A stretch of 64,000 nt of DNA from Branchipolynoe longqiensis (lineage: Eukaryota; Annelida; Polychaeta; Phyllodocida; Polynoidae), in the NCBI GenBank assembly GCA_030323885.1, contig CM059187.1, forward strand, positions 126,957,525-127,021,524, read 5' to 3'. The position numbers were made by a program, and so were the translations under genes. This document shows, one piece after another, positions 12,190 to 23,085 of this stretch (within the stretch, counting starts at the first letter, position 1; the number at the start of each line of letters is the position of its first letter). The notes below the pieces were generated by a model. The model had not been told where the DNA came from. It was given only the letters and a program-made list of their open reading frames with translations, and did no database searches.

Positions 12190-12310
12190 GCTAAGTATTA
12201 ATGTATATATACATGTAAGTACACATATATGCATACATGCATGTATGTGTGTATGCACGTTTGCATATATGCTTACATTACATATGTATGAATTTATGTA
12301 TTTATTCAAG
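12190..12310. repeat. ATGTATGCATAC-type alternating purine-pyrimidine tract
   Basis: ATGCATACATGCATGTATGT words. A second block at 12,520-12,600 lies on the other side of the pogo-like MITE. Confidence 0.75.
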
Positions 12311-12314
12311 TACA

Positions 12315-12524
12315 CAGTAAATCCTCTCTAGCCGACCACCTCCAGAGATCGACTACTCCCCAATATTGATTGCTTTATTTGGGCCCCAAATTATCGCCTA
12401 TTGTACCGATAAAAAAAAAAACCTCCCTAAAACTCCCATTGTAACCATACAAACTTCGTAAACCGACCACCTTGGGCCATTTAAAGTCGGTCCCATGGTC
12501 GGTCGATTGAAAGAGGTTTCACTG
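12315..12524. mobile_element. pogo/mariner-like MITE (copy P1)
   Basis: Terminal repeats are CAGTAAATCCTCTCTAG and, at the right end, AGAGGTTTCACTG. The interior has CCGACCACC and GGTCGGTCGATT subterminal repeats. The right flank is TA; the left flank is CA, so one duplication arm has mutated. Sister copies are at 27,278-27,462 and 37,632-37,809, both with clean TA duplications. Confidence 0.85.
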
Positions 12525-12696
12525 TATATATACATCTGTGCATATGTGTGTATACATGTATGCATACATGTATGTGTTTATATGTGGGTGTATGAATAAA
12601 TGATTTTATGAGTCTATTTCTGTATATATGTATCAATATAATTGATTTCTTCCTGTTTTACCATATACCACTCCCTATTCACATTTCTGTAATTAA

Positions 12697-13079
<383 letters not shown>

Positions 13080-13198
13080 GGCTAAATCGAAAAACGGTGG
13101 CCGTATACTGAGAGACAGATTAGACAAAATTGGGCTAAATTTGCCTGCCGGGCGGCGCAAGGCAGTGACTTGTACTTTGTATACTGCTTTGATGGAAG
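13080..13198 (+). CDS. TFAP2: TFAP2 exon 5, version B (alternative basic-region exon)
   Basis: This is a second 119-bp copy of the same exon, in the same phase, with acceptor ATTTGCAG at 13,072-13,079 and donor GTAAGT at 13,199. The peptide starts [18 protein letters not shown], keeps LPAGRRKA and ends [11 protein letters not shown]. By my count it matches version A at 31 of 39 full codons' residues and about 69% of bases. Of 28 differing codons 20 are synonymous and 8 change the residue (S9I, K13R, S20N, A29V, V31C, L34Y, S36A, V38M in exon numbering); five of the eight fall in the last 11 residues. Saturated silent change with a conserved protein indicates long-term selection on both copies, so it is not a pseudo-exon. 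Double inclusion creates a stop ten codons into this exon, so it must replace version A. Confidence 0.93.
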
Positions 13199-13457
13199 GT
13201 AAGTACGGTACCAACAGAGGCTAGATGCATGCTGGCGTTAGCCATCTCTTGGTGTGATGTCCTGTGTCGCTGCCGGCCGCCCGGTTCGTAATGCTGCCCG
13301 CCCCGCCCCCCCCCCCCTCACCCATCCCCCTTCCCCTCTACCCCCACACCCACCCGACCCGACACCCAACAACAAACACCCTCCAAAAATGCATTTGGTT
13401 CACGCATTTAAAAAATAAATCATTTACAGTGTACTCTTCTTCTCCCTCGCTGTCGTA

Positions 13458-13825
13458 AGCGGCTGTCACACCTCGACGGATTGGGGGGAAACGGAAAGAA
13501 ACCGAACAAAGTCCGTTGATAGTCCGGTTTGTGTCCGTACAAGTTTTGAACATGCACAAAACTTGGAATGGATGCCGCCGGATTGACATCTCCGGTTCTT
13601 GTCCAGTTTGAGTTTGTTTCGTCCATTGGCTATCCATTCATGTCCGTTTCATGTCCGTTTTATGTCTGTTTCATGTCCATTTCATGACCGTTCGTCCAGC
13701 GGCCTTTGACCCGATATCGCAACATTTTGACACATTTTAATACATTTTGATACTTATGATGCCCGAACACCACCGGACTAGACAATTCTGTCCGTTGCTA
13801 AATCCGGTGATGTGTGACAGGGGCT
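13458..13825. mobile_element. MITE of the AGGCCCTGTCACAC family (copy M2)
   Basis: Left end AGCGGCTGTCACAC, right end GTGTGACAGGGGCT; flanks are GTA (left) and TTA (right), an imperfect 3-bp duplication. Next to the ends lie CGACGGATTGGG and AATCCGGTGATG. The interior carries repeated GTCCGTTT/CATGTCCGTTT words and the core TTTTGAACATG at 13,544. It shares this interior with the copy at 22,667. Confidence 0.87.
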
Positions 13826-13948
13826 TTATCAATTTCAAATATAAAGCCAAAATTTTCCACACACATTCTCTGTGAATGAAGAAATAATACAAAATATTTT
13901 TAAAGGCCCACACAATCAGTGGACATTTCCCGTCGCTGCCACCGCGTT

Positions 13949-13976
13949 CATTTATTTATTTATTTATTTATTTATT
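13949..13976. repeat. (TTTA)n microsatellite
   Basis: About six TTTA units. Confidence 0.9.
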
Positions 13977-14362
13977 ATTTTAAAGCAACACGTGTCATTC
14001 TCCTATTCAAAAGACATACATATTCCTTTTCGCCAACCCACCCCTCTTGCGTCTAGTGTTTGCTGGGTGTTTGTCGGCGCTATTATTTTCTGCTGTACAA
14101 ATGTGATTCATCTTAGTTTTGACTTTAGCTGTTGTCGCTGTCATTACTCAACATTGCATTTTGTTCATAACGGTGGTGCTGTGTACTTAATTCAGTCCTC
14201 CTTTAGCTCCAGTGCCGCGTATCTGTGCTTAATTCCTAAAGGAACCACGTGTTCTCATCGAGTGGGGGTTTAAACTCATAGCCTGTGATAATTTGATAAC
14301 TACCAACTTTCAGAGAAATAACTTCACCTTCCAAGTTCCAGCGTGCGGCCGTGTGTGAGTGA

Positions 14363-14494
14363 GGTTGGTTGCTTGTTGGAGCTTTACGTCCTGGCAACAT
14401 ATAAGGCCATATCAGGACGTGTACCGACTTGTGACAGTGTGCACTCATGGTTGGTAACGTCATAGATAGTGTCGCCCCACTGGGAAATCAGGCC
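14363..14494 (-). mobile_element. SINE-1 fragment (tail part)
   Basis: Matches the 3' third of SINE-1: a GTTGGTTGCTTG tail, TTTACGTCCTGGCAACAT, GTACCGACTTGTGACAGTG and CGCCCCACTGGG. The head is missing and a TG repeat follows directly, so it is 5' truncated. Confidence 0.88.
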
Positions 14495-14640
14495 GCCGTG
14501 TGTGTGAGTGCATGTGAGTGACAGTGAGTGTGTTTGAGTGTATGTGAGTATGTGTGAGTTCGCGTGTGTGTGTGTGTTGGAGGAGGTGTTGGTGGTGGTG
14601 GAGGGGAGGTTGGGGTGGGATGGGATGGGGCGGAGGAGGG
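14495..14640. repeat. TGAGTG/TGTG tract and G-rich sequence
   Basis: GTGTGTGAGTGCATGTGAGTG words followed by GGTGTTGGTGGTGGTGG and GGGATGGGATGGGG. Confidence 0.85.
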
Positions 14641-14827
14641 GCCATGTACCCTACCATCTCGGCTATTAGGTGCGTGGTAGCCGGTCGCACGCGTCTTGTG
14701 TTTAGTAGGTGAATGACTAGATCATGTCCGTCACCACCTTATCATGTCTCCCTACGCCTGTACGGCTTCACGTGACCCATAATATCAAAGACATGCCGCC
14801 GGCTTTCATGCCCACATGTCCGGTGGG

Positions 14828-15185
14828 CTGTCCCCCCCCCCCCCTCCCGTCTCTAGCCTCCCCCTCCCCCGTCTCCCCTCTCTACCCCGCCTCCCCCATC
14901 TCCCCCATCTTCCACTCCTCCCAGTCTCCCCTTCTCCCCAACCTCCCCGTCTCCCTCTCCCCATCGCTGGTCTCCCCCCTCTTCCTCCTTCCCTATCCCC
15001 CCGTCATCCCCCTCCCCTCTTCCCCTTCCTCCCCCCCATCTCTCTTCCCTCTTCCCTCCCCCGTTCTCCCTTCTCCCACCCCTCCCCGTCTCCCCCCCCC
15101 CCTCCTCTCCCATCCCCCGCGCAGCACCAGCTCCCATCTCTCCCCTTACCCCCGCTTCCCGCCCTCTCCCCAACCCAACCCCGAA
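14828..15185. repeat. Polypyrimidine (C/T) tract
   Basis: About 350 bp of CTCCCC and CTTCCC words, almost free of purines on the + strand. Frames here give Pro/Ser/Leu low complexity. From 15,190 to 15,700 the sequence is unique with no recognised gene. Confidence 0.9.
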
Positions 15186-15711
15186 CTCCCCTCCCGCACC
15201 TCCATAGCTAAACACTGGAGGACACCCGATCCGGGATGAAGGAGCCGATTAAAAGGGCTCCCGGTGTCTCGGCCTTCCTGGAGGGAGCCACCCCTGCCGG
15301 CCCCAGTTCAAAAACTACAGGCCCCGTGTTTAACCGACTGCAGCCCGCCAAGCACCAGCCGAGGTGGATGTGGTTTGTGTGTCTGTTCGTGTGTGTGTAT
15401 TTGGTGTGTGTGTTTCCCCCCGCCAACGTTATGGAGCTAAGGCGAGTGGGCCGACATGCAGAGTTCGCTTCGGGTTTGTTGGAGTGGGAGCGGGGAGGAT
15501 GGAGGAGAGCGGGTGGGGAGTGTGGGGGGGGGGAGGGGAGAAGTGTGATGGGAAGGGGCCTGCCTGATCACAGGGTGCTTACTCCGGGTGATTAAGTGGC
15601 GCTGATGAGAAAGCCATGTGGCTTCCAGCGTTTAAGAAGGCGCAAATCTGTCTGAATTAGAGAGAACACACGGAGGAGGCCGGTGACCTGTGCAATCCGG
15701 GATTTCCGGCA

Positions 15712-15774
15712 CTGGGCGCCCCATAAATCAGGTGGCGCACCAGGCGGCGGGTACAGGTGCGCCGGGCAGGAGGA
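15712..15774. repeat. 61-bp GC-rich repeat, unit 1
   Basis: Contains GCGCCCCATAAATCAGG and ACAGGTGCGCCGGGCAGGAG. Two more units follow the retroposon at 16,405-16,530; the retroposon split the array. Confidence 0.85.
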
Positions 15775-15785
15775 AGTGGGCACTG

Positions 15786-16396
15786 CCACTTGCTATCCGG
15801 ACCGCACTTCGTCCATGCCTCTCTCTCTATCTCCTCTCTGCTGGCCATGCTCCTCCTTGATAATGTCTTTAAAGAGTTCCAGGAGGGGGAGCCCACCAGC
15901 ATTTCACTTTCTACTCTTACTCTGTCCGTGTCTTTGGCTCGCTGGCTTGTCACCATAGAGCAAATAGACATGGTCCTTTGACTCAACTCTCCTCATTTCT
16001 CTTTCCTATACTCTACCCATTTTTCTTTCTCCCGGGATTACTTCTCCCCTTGATCAAGATAGTTGGTTGCTTGGGTGGGGCCCTTTACCTTATCGTTTTC
16101 TCTTGCTTTGTTCTTGTTGCTGGAACCGCTGGACCCACCTTTACCTGTCCCTTTCTCCTGAACCCTTGCCCCTGTGGACTGGATATGAGTGCTTTGCTAC
16201 CGCCGGACCAGAGTGATTTGGGGTTGCCCTAATGATTCGTCGTCTTGAATGTTGTAAAGACATCCACAGCTTCTACAATCGTCCCACCTGAAGATTAATC
16301 TTCAACCAAAGATTGGACCAATTTATCGGCGCCTTTCTATATTGCTGCAGTTTTGCAGTCGGTAACCGTCGTAAGGTTATGAACCCCCCAAAAGCT
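15786..16396 (+). mobile_element. Retroposon X, copy 1, 611 bp, with 11-bp target-site duplication
   Basis: It begins CCACTTGCTATCCGG and ends with a hairpin-forming GGTAACCGTCGTAAGGTTAT and a short C-rich tail. It is flanked by AGTGGGCACTG (15,775-15,785) and AGTGGGCCCTG (16,397-16,407). A second copy at 54,423-55,074 starts at the same base. A shared, fixed 5' end is unusual for 5'-truncated LINEs and points to a complete short retroposon. I see no tRNA A/B boxes and no convincing coding frame; frames are open on both strands but do not agree between copies throughout. The parent LINE, recognised through the 3' hairpin, is not in this window. Confidence 0.8.
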
Positions 16397-16404
16397 AGTG
16401 GGCC

Positions 16405-16530
16405 CTGGGTGCCCCATAAATCAGGCAATGCACCGGGCGGTGTGTACAGGTACGCCGGGCAGGAGCTAGTTGGCCTTGGGCGTCCCATAAACCAGGCGGC
16501 ACACCGGGCGGCGTATACAGGTGCGCCAGG
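16405..16530. repeat. 61-bp GC-rich repeat, units 2 and 3
   Basis: Two units with TGCCCCATAAATCAGGC and CGTCCCATAAACCAGGC cores followed by CACCGGGCGGYGTRTACAGG. They continue the array begun at 15,712. Confidence 0.85.
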
Positions 16531-17137
16531 CAGGAATGAGCTTCTCCCAACACAGACACTCACTGGGCACACACTGGTCACGTGACGTTGTTGGTCCTCC
16601 CTTCTTGCTTCCTGTCCCCAAACCCGGGGAGCGTGGCTTGGCTTTTGCTGCGACTAGGGCAAGCAAGGTTGGGGTGGGTGGTGGCGGGGAGGGGAGGGGG
16701 GAGGAGGGGGAGTTGGAGTGGGAGGAGGCTGGTGGGGAAGATGGAACGCCTGCAGGGGTGAAACAGCGTTACGTGATTCAAGGCAAGCAAGGCAAGGTCA
16801 CGTGATTGAAGCAAGTTTGCGCACGCGCACATATGCTTTCCGTCTACAGAGAGGCATTGAATCTCCGCCAATTTTCCTTTGGCCCTTCACCTTCACCTCC
16901 TCCTCCTCCCATCTGCCCCCTCACCCCTTCCTTCAGCTTCCCCGCCGCAGGGTGTCTCCCGGTGGGTACTTGTGGTCGGACACTCTGTTTGCCTGACGGT
17001 TCTGTCGGCACTGGAGGACAGGCGAGATCAGCATATAGCTGCTGGAGATTGGGACGTCCCGAGTGCCCCGCGGTGCCCTCTCAACACCCTGGATGAATGG
17101 GGCCCGCGGGCCCTTGGCCTTCCCCGGCCCGCCCCCG

Positions 17138-17300
17138 GTGGTGGTGGCGGTGGCGGCAGTGGTGGTGGTGGCGGCGGTGGTGGTGGTGGTAGTGGCGGTG
17201 GCATTGGCATTGGTGGCGGTAGTGGTGATGGTGGCGGCGGTGGTTGTGGTGGTGGTGGTGGCAGTGGTGGAGGTGGTGGTGGCAGTGGGTGGTGGTGGCC
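17138..17300. repeat. (GGTGGT/GGC)n trinucleotide tract
   Basis: GGTGGTGGCGGTGG words for about 160 bp. Frames give poly-Gly, poly-Val or poly-Thr and are not a gene. Confidence 0.92.
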
Positions 17301-17321
17301 AGGGCTCACACGTGTCGGTGG

Positions 17322-17425
17322 CCTGCCTGCCTGGCCTGCCTGCCTGCTTCCCTGCCTGCCTGCCTGCCTGCCTGCCTACGTGCCTGCCTGCCTGCCTGAC
17401 CTGCCTGCCTGCCTGCTTTCGGGCC
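17322..17425. repeat. (CCTG)n microsatellite
   Basis: CCTGCCTG units with a few interruptions (CCTGGCC, CTTC, TACG). Confidence 0.93.
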
Positions 17426-18278
17426 ACCAGCTGTATGTAGGGAGGTAAGCAACCTAGCTGGCCAGAAAACACCTTTATCCCGCATAAAGGAAGGCGGGGG
17501 AAACATGCATCAATCCCGTAAGGCTGGCAGCCCGGGGGGCAGTCAGCTCCAACCAGCCCGGTAGATTGCCCCCGCGGTGCTTTGGGCATTGCCTCGCGTG
17601 GCGTTAAATCGTGTCAAACAAAGAGTTATGTGTGTGATGGGGAGTGTGTGTGAGTGTGTGTGGATGTTGGTTTGGTGGGGGTGGAGGGCTTGGTGTGTGT
17701 GGTGGTGGGGGTGAGGAGGGGGAAGGGGGGGGGGGGGTTAGGCGGGCCTAACCGGGCGTCCGATGGGGCACGGTGTGGCGCGGTGTGGCGCGGTGAGTGA
17801 GGTGGGTTGTGGCGGCCCGCAGGGTGCGACCGTCAGACCAGACAGCTCCTGGAGAGATAGCCGCTCCAGTAGCGGTACTACCCCCACCCACCCCACTCCT
17901 CACCCTCTTCTCCCCAAGGCCGCCAATTTGTAGCCAGCCTCCCCCGTCGCGCCTCGAACAGGCCCGGGGTTATGTTTGTGTAACGGGCCGGCCGACGACA
18001 GGTTAACACCCGGCCGTATACAACGCCAAGTGGGCCCGGATAGGGGATGAACAACTTATTGGTGGCACTCATACCCAGCCCCGACAGCGGAGCGTGCAGG
18101 TATGCCGCGCCACTTATCTCACATATCCGCCCTCCAGAGAGAGACAAGGGTTAAGAACCCCACGATTTAGTCTCATTTGAATGGAGACCTACCTATGCAT
18201 TTGGTTTAGATCGTTCCTGATGTATGATAACATGTGATGGGAGTTTACTTCTTGTCTTGTTATTTGTAGCCCCTTTTC

Positions 18279-18306
18279 TCCCTCTCACTCTCTCTCTCCC
18301 TCTCTC

Positions 18307-18348
<42 letters not shown>

Positions 18349-18360
18349 TCTCTCTCTCTG
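18279..18360. repeat. (CT)n microsatellite
   Basis: CTCTCTCTCC units about 80 bp long. Confidence 0.95.
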
Positions 18361-18436
18361 GACGATGCATGTTAAATAGAGGGTTACACTTTTCTAGCTT
18401 CCGAGAAGGGTCAATGAGGCGGGAGTGACGCACCGT

Positions 18437-18778
18437 TAAAGTTGCATAGTCCGATGGTTTTGAGTTTCTGTCATGAACATATTAGGTTGATCATTATAAT
18501 CTACATTACTTTAGTTTGAAGTAACTTTTCTTTGAAATGGTAAACTTTTGAGATATTTGAAGGGCCATCATGCACAATTATTTTGACAAACATGTCAACA
18601 TTCTTATACCATAGGCTTCTGCAGTGACAGGTTCTATTAAATTGCCTCAGTACCCCCAACTATGCGGCGAAAAATGTTTAATAAGTACACGAGTAGGGCC
18701 TATCTAATGTAGAATCAAATCTAAATAATTGTTTTGGTTTTGAAAATGTAATATGTGAATCGGACTATGCAGTTTTAA
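18437..18778. mobile_element. MITE of the GCATAGTCCGAT family (copy T1)
   Basis: Left end AAAGTTGCATAGTCCGATGG, right end ATCGGACTATGCAGTTTT, with TTA/TAA-like flanks. The interior is AT-rich with TTTGAAGTAACTTTTCTTTG, a word shared by the copies at 22,349, 28,499, 50,690 and 56,245. No coding capacity. Confidence 0.87.
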
Positions 18779-19059
18779 AGAAGTAGAGAAGCACCCGTCA
18801 GTCTGAAACGCCTCTGCACTTCTCAAGTCTCCCACTTCGCACACTTCCCACCCACTTCCCCTCCACTTCCACTCCGAGCCGCCAACATGTGGCTTGCATT
18901 TTGGATCCAGGCGGCTGTACGGCCAGTGCGAGAGGTCAGAGAGTAGGGTGGGCGGTTGCCATAACAACAAACAACAAACGTCAATGACCACGGAACACTC
19001 GGTGTATGGCCGTTCGTTATCTGCTGGCCCCGCCTGGAATGGGGCATTATGGTCATGAA

Positions 19060-19335
19060 GGGAATAGCTGGCATGCAAGAATGGCATGGATGGTCTGAAG
19101 GGCAAAAAGGGCATGGAAGGTAGGGCGGGCATAGAGGGCATGGAGGGCCAGAATGGTATGGTTGGTTTGGGAGGCATGAAGTGTATGGAGGGAATGGGAA
19201 GCAATAGGGGCAATACGGGCGTGGAAAGGCATGAAGTGAAAGGAGAGTAGGCAGGGATTGGAGGGCAAGAAGGGAGCGGAGGGCAAGAAGGGCATTGATT
19301 GCAGGAAGAATCGTGGAGGGCGAAGGATGGCATAG
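19060..19335. repeat. GGGCATGGAGGGCAAGAA-type minisatellite
   Basis: Imperfect 9-12-bp words (GGCATGGA, GGGCAAGAA, GGCATGAAG) over about 275 bp. The Pro/Ser/Leu/His frames on the minus strand reflect the repeat. Confidence 0.85.
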
Positions 19336-19899
19336 AGGACAAGTTATCAAAAATCCTATATTTGAAATTCTACTTTAACTTCTTAAATATGATAAATATT
19401 TCCGTCATTTTGACATGTACATCATTGCCAACTAGAAATTGGTTCACATCTGAATTACTGAAGACTTAAACTTGGAGGAAATACATCTTGTTTAATAAAT
19501 AAATTCATCTCATTTTAATTTGGATGATGTCATTACCACAACTCCGCACCCCCCCCCCCCCCCCCAATTACGCGACTGAATAAGGGAGGGTAATTATTCA
19601 TAAATTGTGGAATAGACATTGGAGCTGACAATGTGAAGGAGCCCCTATCTAGATTCCCACCACAACCCAACACCACACTGCCCACACAATCACTGACTCA
19701 GTGACTGGGTGGGGTGGTAAGGACCTAGGGAGGGGGTCGGCGGGGGAGGGGGCTGAGGGTGGCGGGGAAGGGTGTGGGGGCACGGGCGCCACTTGCCGCC
19801 GCCGGTCAACAAAGGCGGGGTTTTGGCCACCCGACCGAGCAAGAAGAAGTTTAAATATTAAACCAGTGGTGGATCGACATTTCGCGACCGGACCCCTTC

Positions 19900-20420
19900 C
19901 CCACCGACACCCACATTCACACCCACACCCACATCCACATCCATGTCCACACCCACGTCCATATCCATACCCACATCCACACTCACATTCATACCCACAC
20001 CCACACCAAGAACCACATACCTGCACCCACACCTGTATCTACATCCACACCTACATCCAAATCCACATCCACACCCGCACTCACACCCACACTCATACAT
20101 ACCCGCACCCACACCCATAGCCACACCCATATCCACATCCACACCCATTCCCACACTCACACCCACACCCACGTTCACACCCACACCCATACCCATATAT
20201 AGGTATCCATATATAGGTATCCATACCCGCACCCACACCCCCATTCATACCCACACCCACACCCACACCCACACCCACACCCACACCCACACCCACACCC
20301 ACACCAATGCCCACACCCATACCCATACCCACACCCATACCCATACCCACACTTACACCCACACCAACGCCCACACTCACAACCACACCTACACTCACAC
20401 CAACACCCACATCCCCTGGT
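19900..20420. repeat. CACACCCACAC/CCATATCCAC minisatellite
   Basis: More than 500 bp of 6-bp CCCACA words mixed with ATCCAC and ATACCC variants. A short direct repeat TATATAGGTATCCA occurs twice at 20,197-20,224. Confidence 0.95.
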
Positions 20421-21543
20421 GGTACCCCGGACCTCTCGGGGGGGGGGGGGTGAATGAGGTGAGAGGGCGGGTCGGGGGCGGGTCGGAGGCCGGGGCGTGG
20501 ACCCACTGAAGGCCGGGGGACCTGGGAGGTGGCAACCCTACGTAAGAATGTGACGCGCCCCCTCTCCACCCCCCCCCCCCCCCCGCCATTCCCGCATCAA
20601 TCCTCCCGAGGGTTGGGCACTAATAAATCATTGTTACACCAACATTGGATATTAAATGATGAGTTAACACACCACTCAGAGGGGGGGGGGGGAGGGGCGG
20701 GCGCACTCACTGTGTAGTCCGACAGCATGTCAGAATAGTACTAGACGGCAAGAGCAGCTTAGTAACTGTTTCTCCGCGTGTCAAGTATTCAGTCATTAGT
20801 GAGCATCTGTTATGGCAATGCACAACAACAATAACAACAAAAGCCTCAAGTTACCCTGAATCCTGTGAACTCCCGCCCAATATCTGTGGTTAGGGTTTGT
20901 ACCAACCTGAACATATGACCTATATATGAGTCTGACGAAGTCCTCCAGGCTTCCCTCTCGAATTCTCCACAGTACCCCGCCATTCTCCCAGTCCCATCCT
21001 CACTCCTTACACTTTCCCACTTTCTCATCTTCTGTATGTCTGTATGTGGGGGTGTGGGCGTGTGAAAATCAAATATCCCTTCAACCGTCTTCCCCCACTC
21101 ACATACCCACACCACTCCACATACAAACACACATACCTACATACACACATACATACATACACACACCTGCACATATCCATGGTGTTTTGGTGATAACGCC
21201 CTCACCGTAACACACACACCCCTCCCATACAACCCCCTACACACACACTTGCCCCGTCACCAAGGTGCCCCTCCGATTGCCCTGGACGGCCCCTTTGTTT
21301 GCACCCAGCGCGTGTAATGTCACTTGTTTGGCGGACCCGGGCATATGGCCGCCAGCACCAAGCCCCTTTAATGGGCGTCATTATGCCAGTCAATGGAATG
21401 GGACTTGTCAGGACAAATAAATCGCCGAAAACCCATCCTACTAGGATAATTGCCCCGTGCCGTTCTACCAGTTCGCAGATTGGGTTACGTCGTCTGCCTG
21501 GTGTGTCACCAGAGCCAGGATGTGTAGGTGTGCGTGTATGTGG

Positions 21544-21546
<3 letters not shown>

Positions 21547-21602
<56 letters not shown>

Positions 21603-21630
21603 TGTCGATAGATAGATAGATAGATAGATA
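21547..21630. repeat. Compound (TA)n-(GA)n-(GATA)n microsatellite
   Basis: Three different simple repeats abut: TA to 21,584, GA to 21,602, then GATA units to about 21,630. Confidence 0.95.
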
Positions 21631-21661
21631 CACAACGACACTCTTCCGACACAGTTTCAGT

Positions 21662-22200
21662 AAAGATATATATCACATCTATATATCACACCTATATATC
21701 ACATTTATATATCACATTTATATATCACATCTATATAGCACATCTATATAGCGCATCTATATAGCATATCTATATAGCACATCTATATAGCACATTTACA
21801 TATCACATATTATTACACCTATATATGATGACATCTACATTATAATTTATATCACATCTATATTATATCACACCTATGTTATATGACACCTATATTATAT
21901 CACATATATATCATATATATCACATCTATATATATCACATTTATATATCACACACATATATATCACACATATATATCACACATATATATCACACATATAT
22001 ATCACACATATATATCATATATATCACATACATATTACATATATATCACATCTGTATATCACATCTGTATACCACATCTGTATACCACATCTGCATATCA
22101 CATGTATCAGTTATCACATCTATATATCGAGTTACATATCACATCTAAATTGTTATCTATTACATCTATATATCACACCTGTATATAATATATGTATATA
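21662..22200. repeat. ATCTATATATCAC minisatellite, block 1
   Basis: A 12-13-bp unit (TATATATCACATC and variants TATAGCACATC, TATATCACACA) repeated for about 540 bp. The same unit recurs at 25,975-26,790. Frames give Tyr/Ile/His/Ser low complexity. Confidence 0.93.
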
Positions 22201-22348
22201 TATATAGTTATATGTGTGTAGCACGGTGTATGCTGCATGGGGCAGCACCTCATTCGGCCTTCAGGATTTCTTTTAAAAGTTCCACTGTACACCGACACAG
22301 AGGTGGTATACTGTTAGTATTACTACTAAGTATATTCTAATCTCTTAA

Positions 22349-22663
22349 AGTCGCATTTTCCAATTAAGTCATCAAACAAATTTAAACACGTTAGATGCTG
22401 GTCCACTTATTGAATATTTATTGATGTGTAAACAATAAATACTAAGTTAACTTATTTGAACAGGCTGTGGTGTCGAGCATTTCGACACCATAGCCTGTTC
22501 GAATAAGTTAACTTAGTATTTATTATTTACACATCAAATATCTTATAGAGTTAATATCAAAGTTACTTCAAACTAAGGCCAGGTAGATCATACTATCATA
22601 GTCTCAACATAGTAATACATGTATATTTATCTGCAAAGTATGGCTGGACTTTAAAACGCAACT
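22349..22663. mobile_element. MITE of the GCATAGTCCGAT family (copy T2), carrying a long hairpin
   Basis: Left end AGTCGCATTTTCC after TAA (22,346-22,348); right end AAAACGCAACT followed by TAA (22,664-22,666). It shares AAAGTTACTTCAAACTAA with the other copies. The next MITE begins immediately after this TAA. A 117-bp hairpin fills part of the centre. Confidence 0.75.
22421..22537. repeat. 117-bp near-perfect inverted repeat
   Basis: Two 56-nt arms separated by a 5-nt loop (GCATT at 22,477-22,481). The left arm starts TTGATGTGTAAACAATAAAT and the right arm ends TTATTTACACATCAA. I count 53 of 56 paired positions. It contains GTTAAC in both arms. It lies inside MITE copy T2. Confidence 0.93.
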
Positions 22664-22666
22664 TAA

Positions 22667-23085
22667 AGGCTCTGTCACACATCACCGGATTGGGGAAACG
22701 GAAAGAAACTGAACAAAGTCCATTGATATCCGGCAAAGTCTGGTTTGTGTCCATTGCATATCCGTTGCATATCCGTTGATATCCGTTGATATCAGGTCCG
22801 ATCCGTTTACAAGTTTTGAACATGCACAAAACTTGGAACAGATGCCGCCAGATTGACATCTACGGTTCTTGCCCGGTTTGAGTCCGTTTAGTCCACTTAC
22901 CATCCGTTGGCTATTCATTCATGTCCGTTTAATGTCTGTTTCATGCCTGTTCGTCCAGCGGCCTTTGACCCGATATCGCAACAATTTTTACACATTTTAA
23001 TACATTTTGATACTTATCACGCCCCAACACCACCGGACTAGACAATTCTGTCCGTTGCTCAATCCGGCGAGGTGTGACAGGGGCT
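22667..23085. mobile_element. MITE of the AGGCCCTGTCACAC family (copy M3)
   Basis: Left end AGGCTCTGTCACAC, right end GTGTGACAGGGGCT, flanks TAA and TTA. The interior has tandem ATATCCGTTG words, the TTTTGAACATG core at 22,814 and CACCGGACTAGACAATTC, matching copy M2. It directly abuts MITE T2 with a single TAA between them. Confidence 0.88.

Noticed and set aside
15657..15986. Conserved minus-strand protein shared with 54,430-54,621 (MSQR start)
   Set aside because: Both lie in retroposon X copies. Similarity reflects the shared element, the frame shifts between copies, and the plus strand is open too.
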